DNA of 64,000 nucleotides from Arachidicoccus ginsenosidivorans (GTDB taxonomy: Bacteria > Bacteroidota > Bacteroidia > Chitinophagales > Chitinophagaceae). Below the pieces are notes generated by a model, which was not told where the DNA came from, made no database searches, and worked only from the letters and a program-made list of their open reading frames with translations. Both the position numbers and the translations under genes were made by a program. Below are positions 48,797 through 58,286 of the stretch, in pieces. The stretch is from assembly GCF_007971385.1 (NCBI RefSeq), contig NZ_CP042434.1:682001-746000 (forward strand). The letters run 5' to 3'. Numbering within the stretch: the stretch's first letter is position 1; each line of letters starts with the position of its first letter.

Positions 48797-51700
48797 TTAG
48801 AACTGAACACTCAGCCCAAAATTGATAATCTTTGCCTGTGGGTAATACTGCCCATTGGTCGAAGTGGATTCCGGATCCCAAATCTTGATTTTATCCCAGG
48901 TAATCAGGTTCAAAGCATTGACAAAGAACCTAAGTCTGGAAATACCTGCCTTGGTTAAAAGGTCTGCTGGCAGGGTATAACCAAGTTCCATATTTTTGAG
49001 TCTTACATAATTATTGCTACGCAGCCAATAGGTGTTATTGCCGGCAACAGCCATATCTGCATAATAAGTATTGTTACGATTGGCTAGTCTTGGATCGGTT
49101 GAACTTTGATTATCCACCGTCCATTGATGATCGTAAGACCATTTGGTGAAGTTGCCGATATCCCCGGATTCTGTCAGACCGATATATTGAAGACCACCAA
49201 ATGCACCTTGGAATAAGACAGAAAAATCAAATCCTTTATAATCCAGGTTCAGATTAAATCCTGTTGTAAAAGAAGGCGAATTGGTCTTATCCATTCTTAC
49301 CTGATCATCTCCGGTAATCTTCCCATCGCCATTGATATCTTTAAATTTCATATCACCTGGCCGGATCTGGCCGGTTATATCACTATAGTCGATTTTATTG
49401 GCATCCACCTCAGCTTGACTGGCAAAGACCCCGTCATATTCATACACTAAAAAGCTATTGACGGGCGCACCTGTAGATTTTTGATAATCGGGCGCACCGG
49501 GGGTTTCATCCCAAAAAACAATCTTGTTTTTAGCATAGCCACCATTTACGCTAACATTGTGTAATGTACATCACCTGCATTTCCATTATAGCCTACTTTA
49601 AACTCCCAACCTTTATTATCCACCTTACCTAAATTTACCGGTGGCAGTTTATCGGTAATGCCAGAACTTTCGGGAATGGAATTACCACGCGTAATCAAAA
49701 TATTGGTCCTTTTGTTATAGAAATAATCAAAGGTTACACTGATATGATTATTGAGCAAACTTGCATCAAAACCGATATCAGTGTTATTGGCCGTTTCCCA
49801 GGTAAAGTCTGGGTTATTTACATTCTTTTCATATAGTGACTTTATCTCTGCCCCACCTAAGATATAACTTCCAAATCCCATATTGGCCAGGTACTGGTAT
49901 TCAGCCAGATCGCTGGTTCCGGGTACATAGGCCTCAGCCCCCATTTTCCCCAGGAACCACGGATTTTAAAGTCATTAATAAAGGACAGGTTGTTTTTCCA
50001 GAAGTTTTCCTCAGATATACGCCAGGCTAAACTTACACCAGGGAAGAAGCCAAAACGCTTATTGGGCGGAAAGATATAAGACCCATCTGAACGCCATAAA
50101 AATTCTGCCATATAACGCTCTTTGTAATTATAACCTACTCTGCCAAAATAGCTCAGTCTTGCTCTTTGGTATAGCCCATAAGGATTGCCGGTAGGTCCGT
50201 CATTACCCAGGTCTTCTTCCTGGGTACCGCCTGCATTAAACTGATCAAGATAAGAAGAGATAAAATACCTGCGATAGGCATAAAAGTCATCATTATCTAC
50301 TTTTTCCCGACTAACACCAGCTAGAAAAGTTACTTCATGCGCACCGCCAAAAGTGTGCTGATAATCCAACAGGCCCGTTAGATTTACGGCCAATTGGCTG
50401 GCTGCCCATTGTTTAAGCCTGGGATCCGTATAGGGCGACCTTACATGCCCGGTCAGATCCGGGGTAACGCCGTCTTCTAAATATTCGCCGCTTTCCCAGA
50501 AATATAATGTCCAGGGTATCTGCCAGAGTTTTCTTCTTCCCGACATTTTGTCGATAGAAGCGATACCAGATAATTTAAGACCTTCTACGCCAGGAATTTT
50601 AATTTCTATTTTACCATTGGTCTGAAAATAATCTCGTTTATCTCTATCGTAACCTGTCAGATTGGTCGTAATTACATAGGGATTCTGGCCGTATTCAATA
50701 TCAGGACCGGGTTGTCCATTGGGCCATACTTCAATTTCAGTGGGTTTTCCACGCATAAGCATCCTGAAGATATCTCCGGCTCCAAGGGTTGGAAAATGCC
50801 GGTATTCTTCTCTGGCCGTTACGCCTAAAGTGGCTTTCACATATTTATTAATATTGGCTTCCAGATTGATCCGCATATCATACTGTTGATATCCGGTAGC
50901 AGAATTCTTATAATAAGCATCCTGATCCAGATAGCCCAAAGAGGCCAGGAAGTGAATCTTATCGGTTCCTCCGCTTAACTGGACATTATGCCTTTGTTGA
51001 GGAGACCAGTTTTTAAGTGTGGTCCCAAACCAATCCGTATTGGGATAATGCAACGGGTCAGAACCATCTGCATATTTTTTAATATCATCCGCTGAAAAAT
51101 CAGCGCCTACCGTTGTACCAGCCTTCGTGGAATAAACGCCATCTGTGGCAAATGCCTGGGTAGCTGCATCCCACTCTGCTGTTGGTACATTGTCGTAGAT
51201 TTTAAGTTCATTTCTGATTTTAGCATACTCAACGGCATCAGACATTTAAGGCGTTCTGGTGGGCCGTTGAAGTCCGTAACTAAAATCATAGGACAATCTG
51301 GGTTTGCCGGATTTACCCTGTTTGGTGGTAATAAGTATTACACCATTACCCGCTCTTGAGCCATAGATGGCTGCAGAGGCGTCTTTCAATACTGAAACAC
51401 TTTCAATGTCAGCCGGGTTCAATCTTTCCAGTCCGCCGGCCCTGTTGGGTACGCCATCAATGACAATTAAAGCATCGCTATTACCCAGCGAGTTGGTACC
51501 CCTGATACGAATAGAGGAACCGTCATAGCCAGGTTCTCCACTGGACTGGATAGCCGTTACACCCGGCAGCCTGCCAGCCAGCGAATTCGACAGATTGGTC
51601 ACAGGTGCTTTTTCCAGCTCCTCCCCCTGTACGGCAGCCACCGCTCCGGATATGGTCGTCTTTTTCTGTGTACCGTAACCTACCACGACGATATCCTGTA

Positions 51701-52037
51701 AGGATTTATCCGCCGCTTTCAGCTGAATAACCAGGTTTGTCAGCGACTGGCCAGCCAAAGGGAAGTCCTGCACCTCAAAACCAACATAACTAACAGTAAG
51801 CTGAGTAGTCGTATCCGGGATTTCCAGTGAGAAATGACCAGTCTGGTCAGTCAGGGTGCCTACTTTAGTCCCGTTTACCCTGACGGATGCACTGGCAATA
51901 GGAGCCTGGGTGCTCCCGTCCTGAACAACCCCCTTAATTTCCTTTCGATTTTGCGCTTTAACTGTTCCAATCAGCATAAACAAGCATACCAACGGCAGAA
52001 GCGATCTCATTTTTGTCAAACAACATTTACGATTCAT
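48797..52037 (-). CDS. SusC/RagA TonB-dependent transporter (two frameshifts and an in-frame TAA)
   Basis: Four pieces (51246-52037, 49857-51245, 49546-49944, 48797-49447) form one protein of about 1080 residues. The N-terminus has a signal peptide, a carboxypeptidase-regulatory-like domain (Ile-Lys-Gly-Val-Val-Gln-Asp-Gly), then Val-Val-Val-Gly-Tyr-Gly-Thr-Gln-Lys-Lys and the plug (Ile-Arg-Ile-Arg-Gly-Thr-Asn-Ser-Leu). The barrel ends Ile-Asn-Phe-Gly-Leu-Ser-Val-Gln-Phe. One added base at T4 49944-49947 and one at 49557-49558 repair two shifts. A TAA at 51246-51248 stands where Lys is expected, directly before an in-frame ATG. It imports glycan fragments with SusD. Confidence 0.9.
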
Positions 52038-52425
52038 AGGGTCAAATAATAATTGTGAAGAAATAGAATTCCAAATGCAACAACAAACCACTCTTAAGTG
52101 TTAAGAGAACAATAAAGATAGGATATATAGGTTAAATTTTAACACTATTTAAGAAAAGTATTTTTAATAATTATTTTTTGCATTAGTAAAATCCTTCATA
52201 TGAATTAATTATTTTTAGAAAAGAAAATACATGGTCCGCCCAAAATCCCCACCAAATCTATCAGGAGAAAAATCCTTTTTGCTGTAAAATGCTTATTTCA
52301 TATAACTATTAACAAATAAATTAAACAAAAATATATATATTATTTAACGTGTTCTGCAAATTTTGCATGCAGCGTCTTCCACATTCTTCTCTAGAATGCT
52401 GTTTCTGGTAAACACTCAATCTTTA
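52038..52425. other. AT-rich susC upstream region
   Basis: It is very AT-rich and holds the inverted repeat at 52091-52107 but no open reading frame or RNA gene. It should contain the susC promoter, though no exact TAnnTTTG match was found on the minus strand. Confidence 0.5.
52091..52107. promoter_or_regulatory. Inverted repeat upstream of susC
   Basis: CTCTTAA-GTG-TTAAGAG is a perfect 7-bp inverted repeat 54 bp upstream of the chosen susC start. It may be an operator or leader hairpin. Confidence 0.4.
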
Positions 52426-52904
52426 TTAGTGGTAAAGTCCGCTTCTAATCATTTTTTTTAGCAATACAATCTGACCTAAATGATAATAGGCATGTTCAAT
52501 GATCCCTTGAATATTGTATATATTCTGACCATAGGTCTGATCCAAAAAATCTTCAGTAAGCCGCTTTTCATCCAGCAGGCCAACAAATGCGGCAAACCGC
52601 TCCGCACGCATATAAAATCCTTCCTGGAGATCGCGCCATGCCTGCACAGAGGACAGCGTTTGGATATCAAATCCATTATCTGCATTGGAGCGCAGCATGT
52701 CCCCTTTAAACGTTTTAGCACAATCGTTACATAATAATCCAGGTGATACACAATGGCTGCAATGGTATTTAGTGGCGGTATTTTAGTATTAGCTTCTGCC
52801 AGTGTAATATCTGCCAATACACTTTTAAAGTCTATTTCTACCCAGTTTTTACCCAGATAGGCATTTAACATAAACTTGCTCAGTTGCGCTGCTGTATTGT
52901 CCAT
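52426..52904 (-). CDS. DinB-like metal-dependent protein (one frameshift)
   Basis: Two overlapping frames (52476-52904 and 52426-52698) join into about 159 residues after adding one base to the C4 run 52701-52704. The four-helix DinB fold is indicated by His in Ile-Val-Tyr-His-Leu-Asp-Tyr-Tyr (about 53) and His-Ala-Tyr-Tyr-His-Leu-Gly-Gln (about 138-145), the three metal-ligand histidines. Members include thiol transferases and damage-induced proteins, so function is open. It lies between GH2 and SusC on the same strand but has no obvious link to glycan use. Confidence 0.8.
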
Positions 52905-53027
52905 AGATCATTATTTTGTATACATGTCTTATTATTACGTTCCTTCCATTTAGCTAAGGCTTATCAAAAGACAGGCCATTTGCTGGATCGGAAGGTCCCT
53001 GAGGCCTGGAATCTTCCCCTAAGACTA

Positions 53028-55673
53028 TTACTCACCGACCAGGATATTCTCTCTAACGATTTCCATGCCTTCCCCCTGCATATCGAGTTCAATATGGCCT
53101 TTACTGACCTTAGGTTCAATTATAGCGACTACTTTTCCTTTCCAGGTGCTTAAGGTTTTTCCTTTCAGGGAACGACTACCTGCCTGATATCCGTTACTGA
53201 GTCCGACAAGCGTTGCCGGTCCTTTGATGGAGAACGTTATCTCTCTGTCATCATTTGTAACCAAAACACCCTTTTCATCTGTCAGGCGAACCGTAACAAA
53301 TATGAGATCACCAATAATGCCCCTAAAAAAGGCCTGGTCAACACTAGCGGCCAGCCTGACGGCCGGTCCCGCTGTCTTAACTTCTTGGGTGAGCACGGTG
53401 ACACCATCTTTTTTGGCAATAACTTCAAGTTTACCGGCTTTATAAGGTACCCGCCAGCTAACATGAAGCGGCGTATCTCCTGATTTGCCATCCCCTTTAC
53501 TTCTTTTACCAAGTGAGTGGCCGTTTAACAATAATTCGACGCTATCTGCCTGGCTATAATAAGCCCAGACGCTGACAGTATCTGCTGCATTCCAGTTCCA
53601 CCCGGGAAATACGTGGAGCATTGGTTTACTGGCCCATTCGCTTTGATACATAAAATAGACGTCCTTATGCAAACCAGATAAATCCACAATACCTGTATAG
53701 GAACTTCTGGCAGGAAAGGGATACGGTAAATTACCGCCCAGAAAATCAAAACCCGTCCAGACAAAACATCCCGAAATAAAATCTTTATTTTTAATAGCTA
53801 ATAATGCCCTTTCATGGGTATTGCCGCCGGGGGCGGCATATTTATCATAAGCACTAACCGCCCAATTAGTCCCTACAGTATCCGCCAAACCATCTTTACC
53901 TGCACTAGGCAGATAGGCGATGGAATCTGGTAAATGCTTTGGATAAACGCCTCTGCTTTCCAACGCGGCAGCTGTCCCTGTGGCTATAAAAGCCTTTCCC
54001 GGATAATAATGCGGCAAAGAGTCATAAAGTTCGTCATGGAAATTAAAGCCCAATACATCCAGTAATCCAGAGCTGGCAATTTTATTTAGCTTTGGATCCA
54101 ACTCATTCATAGCGGCTGTTATGGCCCGGGTACTATCCAGCCCTCTGATAATCTGGGTCATTTCGGTGGCCATCTTTACCCCCAGTGGCGTTGCCCCCAG
54201 CGCTCCGGTATTACCTAACGACCAGAGGATAACGCTTGGGTGATAACGATCCCTTTTGATAAAATCAGCGAGTTGCTGCTGATAAAGCCTGGTGGCATTA
54301 GAATCCTTTTTAACCGCCTCAGATAAGGTGTGCCAATTATCAAACACCTCATCCATTACTAAAAAACCCATGGAATCACATAAGGACAGCATTTCTGGCG
54401 CAGGAGGCTGATGAATGGTCCTGATCGCATTACAGCCCATATCCTTTAAGATCTTTAATTGCCGGGTCATTGCACTGTAATTATAAGCAGTTCCCATCGC
54501 CCCCCAATCGCTGCTCATACAAACACCTTTTATTTTGGCAGGTACCCCGTTTAAAAAAAAGCCTTTTGCAGAATCAAAGCGTATATCGCGAAAGCCAAGC
54601 GGCTTTCTGATCCTGTCGATAATATGACTGCCTTGCCTGAGTTCTACTTCCCAGGTATAGACATAGGGGTCTTCTGGCGACCAGGGCTTTATATTTTTTA
54701 CCGAAAGATTCCACCGAATATGCTGTCTTCCGGGTGTAGGTTTTACGGATCCTGTTTTTTGCGCTACCTGAAAGTTATTCTCATCATAAATCGTGGTTTT
54801 TATCTGGATACGCATATCCAGAAGGTGCTGCTGCGCCTTCAATTCTTTTTGCTCGTATTCATCCTTCACCTTTTTAATAGCGGGCATACCCATATTATCA
54901 ATTACCAGATCCTGGGTAATTTCTGCCACTGCATTTTCCATTCGTCTGGAAGGTATAGCATCATTCAGGTGGGGCATTTTGATCCGGGCATCATAGTTAC
55001 TCTGCTGTTCATCTATGGTTATAGGCATTTTTTTAATCAACCAAACATTGCGGTTAATACCAGAGCCAGTATACCAGGCGGCATCTGGCTTTTGACTATT
55101 ATCCACCCGGACAACCAAGATGTTGGAGCGGTCATCAAAATGCAGGTATTTGGAAAGATTATAGCTAAAGGCCACGTCTCCTGTCAGCTGGTCACCCAGT
55201 TTATGGCCATTGATCCAGACGGTGCAATTTCTGTATACGCCATCAAATGCAATAAAAATATGCTTGTATCTGTCAGCGCTGGGTAAACTAAATGTCTTAC
55301 GATACCAGCCAATCCCAGTAGGTAATGCATGGCCGTTGTTTTTTCGGGCATTGGTTTTAGAAAAGGCGCCAAAGATACTCCAGTCATGGGGCAGCATTAT
55401 ATTATACCACCTGGCTGTATCAATAAGTCCGTTCAATGGCAATTCTCCCCCGACAAACACCTGGGTACTGTCAAGTGGCCCTTTGTGAAAAGTCCACCGT
55501 TGATTAAAACTGATTTTTTCTGTTCCGATGCTATGGCCAAAATCGTGCGAATTACAACCGGATAAACTTAACAACAAATAAAATAGGACTAATACGACAT
55601 CTGGCACTAAGAATATTCTTAAGCGTTTGCGTAAAAAATAATTGTCCCTATATTTATCTATATATTTATGCAT
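53028..55673 (-). CDS. GH2-family protein lacking both catalytic glutamates
   Basis: An 881-residue lipoprotein (lipobox Leu-Ser-Gly-Cys at about residue 40) with full GH2 architecture: sugar-binding jelly roll (Pro-His-Asp-Trp, Gly-Trp-Tyr-Arg-Lys-Thr-Phe, Val-Trp-Ile-Asn-Gly), immunoglobulin-like domain, TIM barrel and C-terminal domains. The Glu that follows Asn in the GH2 acid/base motif (Trp-Ser-Leu-Gly-Asn-Glu) is Thr489. The nucleophile region, normally Ser-Glu-Thr followed by Ser-Arg-Gly, reads Ala-Thr-Gly-Thr with Gly566 at the Glu position. Flanking motifs (Phe-Val-Trp-Thr-Gly-Phe-Asp, Ala-Arg-Ser-Ser-Tyr) are intact and no frameshift is nearby. It is either non-catalytic or works by another mechanism. 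It precedes DinB and SusC on the same strand. Confidence 0.85.
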   Translation of the reverse strand: MHKYIDKYRDNYFLRKRLRIFLVPDVVLVLFYLLLSLSGCNSHDFGHSIGTEKISFNQRWTFHKGPLDSTQVFVGGELPLNGLIDTARWYNIMLPHDWSIFGAFSKTNARKNNGHALPTGIGWYRKTFSLPSADRYKHIFIAFDGVYRNCTVWINGHKLGDQLTGDVAFSYNLSKYLHFDDRSNILVVRVDNSQKPDAAWYTGSGINRNVWLIKKMPITIDEQQSNYDARIKMPHLNDAIPSRRMENAVAEITQDLVIDNMGMPAIKKVKDEYEQKELKAQQHLLDMRIQIKTTIYDENNFQVAQKTGSVKPTPGRQHIRWNLSVKNIKPWSPEDPYVYTWEVELRQGSHIIDRIRKPLGFRDIRFDSAKGFFLNGVPAKIKGVCMSSDWGAMGTAYNYSAMTRQLKILKDMGCNAIRTIHQPPAPEMLSLCDSMGFLVMDEVFDNWHTLSEAVKKDSNATRLYQQQLADFIKRDRYHPSVILWSLGNTGALGATPLGVKMATEMTQIIRGLDSTRAITAAMNELDPKLNKIASSGLLDVLGFNFHDELYDSLPHYYPGKAFIATGTAAALESRGVYPKHLPDSIAYLPSAGKDGLADTVGTNWAVSAYDKYAAPGGNTHERALLAIKNKDFISGCFVWTGFDFLGGNLPYPFPARSSYTGIVDLSGLHKDVYFMYQSEWASKPMLHVFPGWNWNAADTVSVWAYYSQADSVELLLNGHSLGKRSKGDGKSGDTPLHVSWRVPYKAGKLEVIAKKDGVTVLTQEVKTAGPAVRLAASVDQAFFRGIIGDLIFVTVRLTDEKGVLVTNDDREITFSIKGPATLVGLSNGYQAGSRSLKGKTLSTWKGKVVAIIEPKVSKGHIELDMQGEGMEIVRENILVGE

Positions 55674-55725
55674 ATGTTAGCTGCCCCGATGGGTTTTTAA
55701 TCTCTTACACTTTTAAAAAAGAAAT

Positions 55726-55736
55726 GTGCCAGGCAC
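55726..55736. promoter_or_regulatory. GTGCCAGGCAC palindrome upstream of the GH2 gene
   Basis: An 11-bp palindrome 53 bp upstream of the GH2 start. On the minus strand it forms part of CCTGGCACATT, an 11-mer repeated upstream of the MFS gene (58254-58264). It may be an operator of the adjacent GntR regulator. Confidence 0.35.
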
Positions 55737-55816
55737 CTTGCAAATGAAACATTCAGCGCCAAAAAGATACATTTTTTTGTAATAAAGGGAAAGCTTATCC
55801 CTGCTATTCAATTACC

Positions 55817-56844
55817 TTACAATGAATCCCTTAAATGGATCTTAAAGGGGATAGGCATCAGCGCTTTTTCTCCCTTTGATATCAATGCTGCTGCTTCCCG
55901 GCCCATTGCAATAAAATCAGTAGAAATAGTTGTTATCCCACTCAAGATAATGCGTTTTATGGGCGTTTCATTGTAAGAGATCACACCAATATCTTTACCT
56001 GTTATCAACTGACGATCCTGAATAATTTCAATGAGCCTTACCAGATCATCTTCCATCACCGTAATAAAGACATCCCGGCTGTAATCTGAACAGACTGAAT
56101 ATCCGGAACAATGGCATGATCAAAAAGCATTTCTTCACAGAATTTTCTGAACCCACCGATAATCTCTCTGGGATAGTAGCTTTTATCCGGAAAGATCAAC
56201 ACCAACCGCTGATAATGTCGTAAACGATCGTTGGCCGCTTGCAAGGCACCGTAAATATCTTCCTCAAAGCTTTCATAAACGGCGCTATAGCCCATATCAG
56301 GTTCCATAAAAGACATTTTTTTATCTAACAAGATCAGTTTGTCTTTAGGAATCTGATCAATCAAATCTCTGACCGGAGGAGCCCCTTCCAGAAAGTGTGT
56401 AATCAGCACATAATGGGAATATTGGTCCAATCTTTCAATCAGGATTTTTTTGAAAAGGTTAAAGTCATTGTTGTAAATATAAAAATCGATCTGAGATTCT
56501 GGGTCCAACGCAGCCACAAAGGCGTCATAGATGATTTTTTTATGCGCACTCAACTTATTGAATAACAGTAGTATTTTATGCCGCTTTTTTTGAACCTTTG
56601 AGGTAATAAAATAGCCCTTACCCGGCACAGAATCCAAAACCCCTAATTTTTTCAAATGTCGGTAGCCTTTTTCTGCCGTATCACGTGAGATTTCCAGAGA
56701 GGCGCTAAGTTCATTGATGGAAGGCAATACATCTTCTTTTTGCAACTGCCCCGACTCTACAGCCGATAAAATACTACTGGCCAGTTGGGTATATTTGGGC
56801 GTTGCCGAATACGGATCAATTTCTATAATATCAAAAATGTTCAC
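55817..56844 (-). CDS. GntR-family regulator with sugar-binding-like domain (one frameshift)
   Basis: Fragments 56056-56844 and 55817-56059 join after adding one base to the C3 run 56074-56076, giving about 342 residues. The N-terminal winged helix (about 10-80: Leu-Pro-Ser-Ile-Asn-Glu-Leu-Ser, Arg-Asp-Thr-Ala-Glu-Lys-Gly-Tyr, Gly-Lys-Gly-Tyr-Phe-Ile) is GntR type. The C-terminal region resembles LacI/periplasmic-binding folds (Asp-Ile-Gly-Val-Ile-Ser-Tyr-Asn and Met-Gly-Arg-Glu-Ala-Ala). Such hybrids control sugar loci in Bacteroidota; the fucose regulator of Bacteroides is GntR type, which fits the GH29 gene here. The effector is unproven. Confidence 0.85.
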
Positions 56845-56951
56845 AGTTCAATCAATTCTTTAATTGCAAAAAAGGCATCCCTTCAAAAATAATAAATATT
56901 ACTGGCACTCCCCGCTTTAAAATTACGGGCATTATAATCGTAGAAACAGGC

Positions 56952-57968
56952 TTAATTTGCTGGTGCAGCCAATATTTTAATTTGCGTCATTATTTGTTCC
57001 CGGGTAACCGGATAGTCTTGACCTTCCCGAATTGTTTGATATACTGCATCAAAGAGTTTCAGGTAGTTGGATGGGTTTTCTATCATATGTATACTAAAAA
57101 TATGCTGTTCTTTTCGGGTAACGAAGGTCCCCACTGTCCCTTCAGGTGGTTTACCAAATTCAGGATTCGTGGGCTTCCATCCTGCTTTAAGCTGATCTTC
57201 CTGCACATCGCTGCGCATCTTTTCATAACTTCCGTTTTGACCATGGATCCTAAATGCAGGCATGATTGCAGCGGTAACCAGGCTTGCCACCACATAAACT
57301 TCCTGATTATTCGGATAGCTGAGTTGTAGACTGCAAAAATCATCCACCTGGCTTTCTGGTCTTAACTTGCAAAGCCTTTTATAAAATTTCTCGGGCGCAC
57401 CAAATAAGGCAATTGCCTGATCTAACACATGGGGAATCAAATCATATTGGATACCGCTGGCATCAATAGGCGTTTCTTTAAACTTTTTGGGGCTAAGGCT
57501 TAGGTTATAGCGGTCAAACCTGAAATGCGCTTCATGGATATGTCCAAAATCATTTTTTTTAAGTGCCATTTTTAAATTACAAAAATCACTGTCCCAACGC
57601 CTGTTCTGATAAAACAGAATTTGCACACCCATTTTATCTGCCAGGGAAAATAAGACTTCCAGCTCTTCTGGTTTTGCACAAATAGGTTTTTCAACCAACG
57701 CATGCTTTCCCGCTTCAAGAACGGCCTTTGTGTGCTCATAATGCAAATTATTGGGGGTATTCACCACCACTAACTCAATGGAAGGATCCGCCAATAATGC
57801 TTCTATATTATTATAGCTTTTAATACCTGGATAGTCCTTTTCTGCCTTTTGCTCATGGCGTTCTAACACGGCTGATAAGCTAAAACCTTCATGAGCCGCC
57901 AAAAACGGGGCGTGGAATATTTTCCCTGACATGCCATAAGCTAACAGGGCTGAAGTAATTGCTGCCAT
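56952..57968 (-). CDS. Gfo/Idh/MocA family oxidoreductase
   Basis: A 338-residue NAD(P)-dependent sugar or polyol dehydrogenase. The Rossmann loop is Tyr-Gly-Met-Ser-Gly-Lys-Ile-Phe-His (about 11-19), as in the scyllo-inositol/YdgJ-like branch. The catalytic Glu-Lys-Pro lies at about 92-94, and His in Asp-Leu-Ile-Pro-His-Val-Leu-Asp (about 175-182) is the likely partner. There is no signal peptide, so it is cytoplasmic. It lies upstream of the GntR and GH2 genes on the same strand. Some family members oxidise sugars at C3, which enables non-hydrolytic glycoside cleavage, a possible link to the unusual GH2. The substrate is unknown. Confidence 0.88.
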   Translation of the reverse strand: MAAITSALLAYGMSGKIFHAPFLAAHEGFSLSAVLERHEQKAEKDYPGIKSYNNIEALLADPSIELVVVNTPNNLHYEHTKAVLEAGKHALVEKPICAKPEELEVLFSLADKMGVQILFYQNRRWDSDFCNLKMALKKNDFGHIHEAHFRFDRYNLSLSPKKFKETPIDASGIQYDLIPHVLDQAIALFGAPEKFYKRLCKLRPESQVDDFCSLQLSYPNNQEVYVVASLVTAAIMPAFRIHGQNGSYEKMRSDVQEDQLKAGWKPTNPEFGKPPEGTVGTFVTRKEQHIFSIHMIENPSNYLKLFDAVYQTIREGQDYPVTREQIMTQIKILAAPAN

Positions 57969-58186
57969 AAATTGTTGTTTTAAATATATTTATTCTGTTC
58001 AAAACCGGGATCTAACATGCACTTTAACAGCTAATTAGCCCCTTGTGAAAACCTTTTTTACATTTGTTGCAATTTAATAAAAATCAGACAATTACAGTTA
58101 TATTTTTAGATTTCCATGGGCTAAAACAACTAAAATCAATTTGCTTTACTGCACGTTTTACAATTCTGTGTGATACTTACAACTGT

Positions 58187-58213
58187 TACAACAATACAGC
58201 TGTTGTACCTTTG
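58187..58213 (+). promoter_or_regulatory. MFS promoter -7 box overlapped by an inverted repeat
   Basis: TACAACA (58187-58193) and TGTTGTA (58201-58207) form a perfect 7-bp inverted repeat whose right arm overlaps TACCTTTG (58206-58213), a perfect TAnnTTTG box. This is a typical repressor arrangement. Confidence 0.55.
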
Positions 58214-58253
58214 CAAACTCAGGAGGTGTCAGTAGGACAAGCTTTATTTATTA

Positions 58254-58264
58254 CCTGGCACATT
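58254..58264 (+). promoter_or_regulatory. CCTGGCACATT motif before the MFS gene
   Basis: An exact copy of an 11-mer found on the minus strand upstream of the GH2 gene (about 55723-55733), 22 bp before the MFS start codon. Confidence 0.35.
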
Positions 58265-58286
58265 CTGCAATTTTGAATATTTTCAT

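Larger units (their letters stand above)
57969..58286. other. Divergent promoter region (oxidoreductase / MFS)
   Basis: It holds the inverted repeat and -7 box at 58187-58213 and the CCTGGCACATT 11-mer at 58254-58264. A 70-codon plus-strand frame here has no supporting feature. Confidence 0.55.

Noticed and set aside
58064-58276. Plus-strand frame of 70 codons before the MFS gene
   Set aside because: It runs through the MFS promoter and operator and has no recognisable motif.
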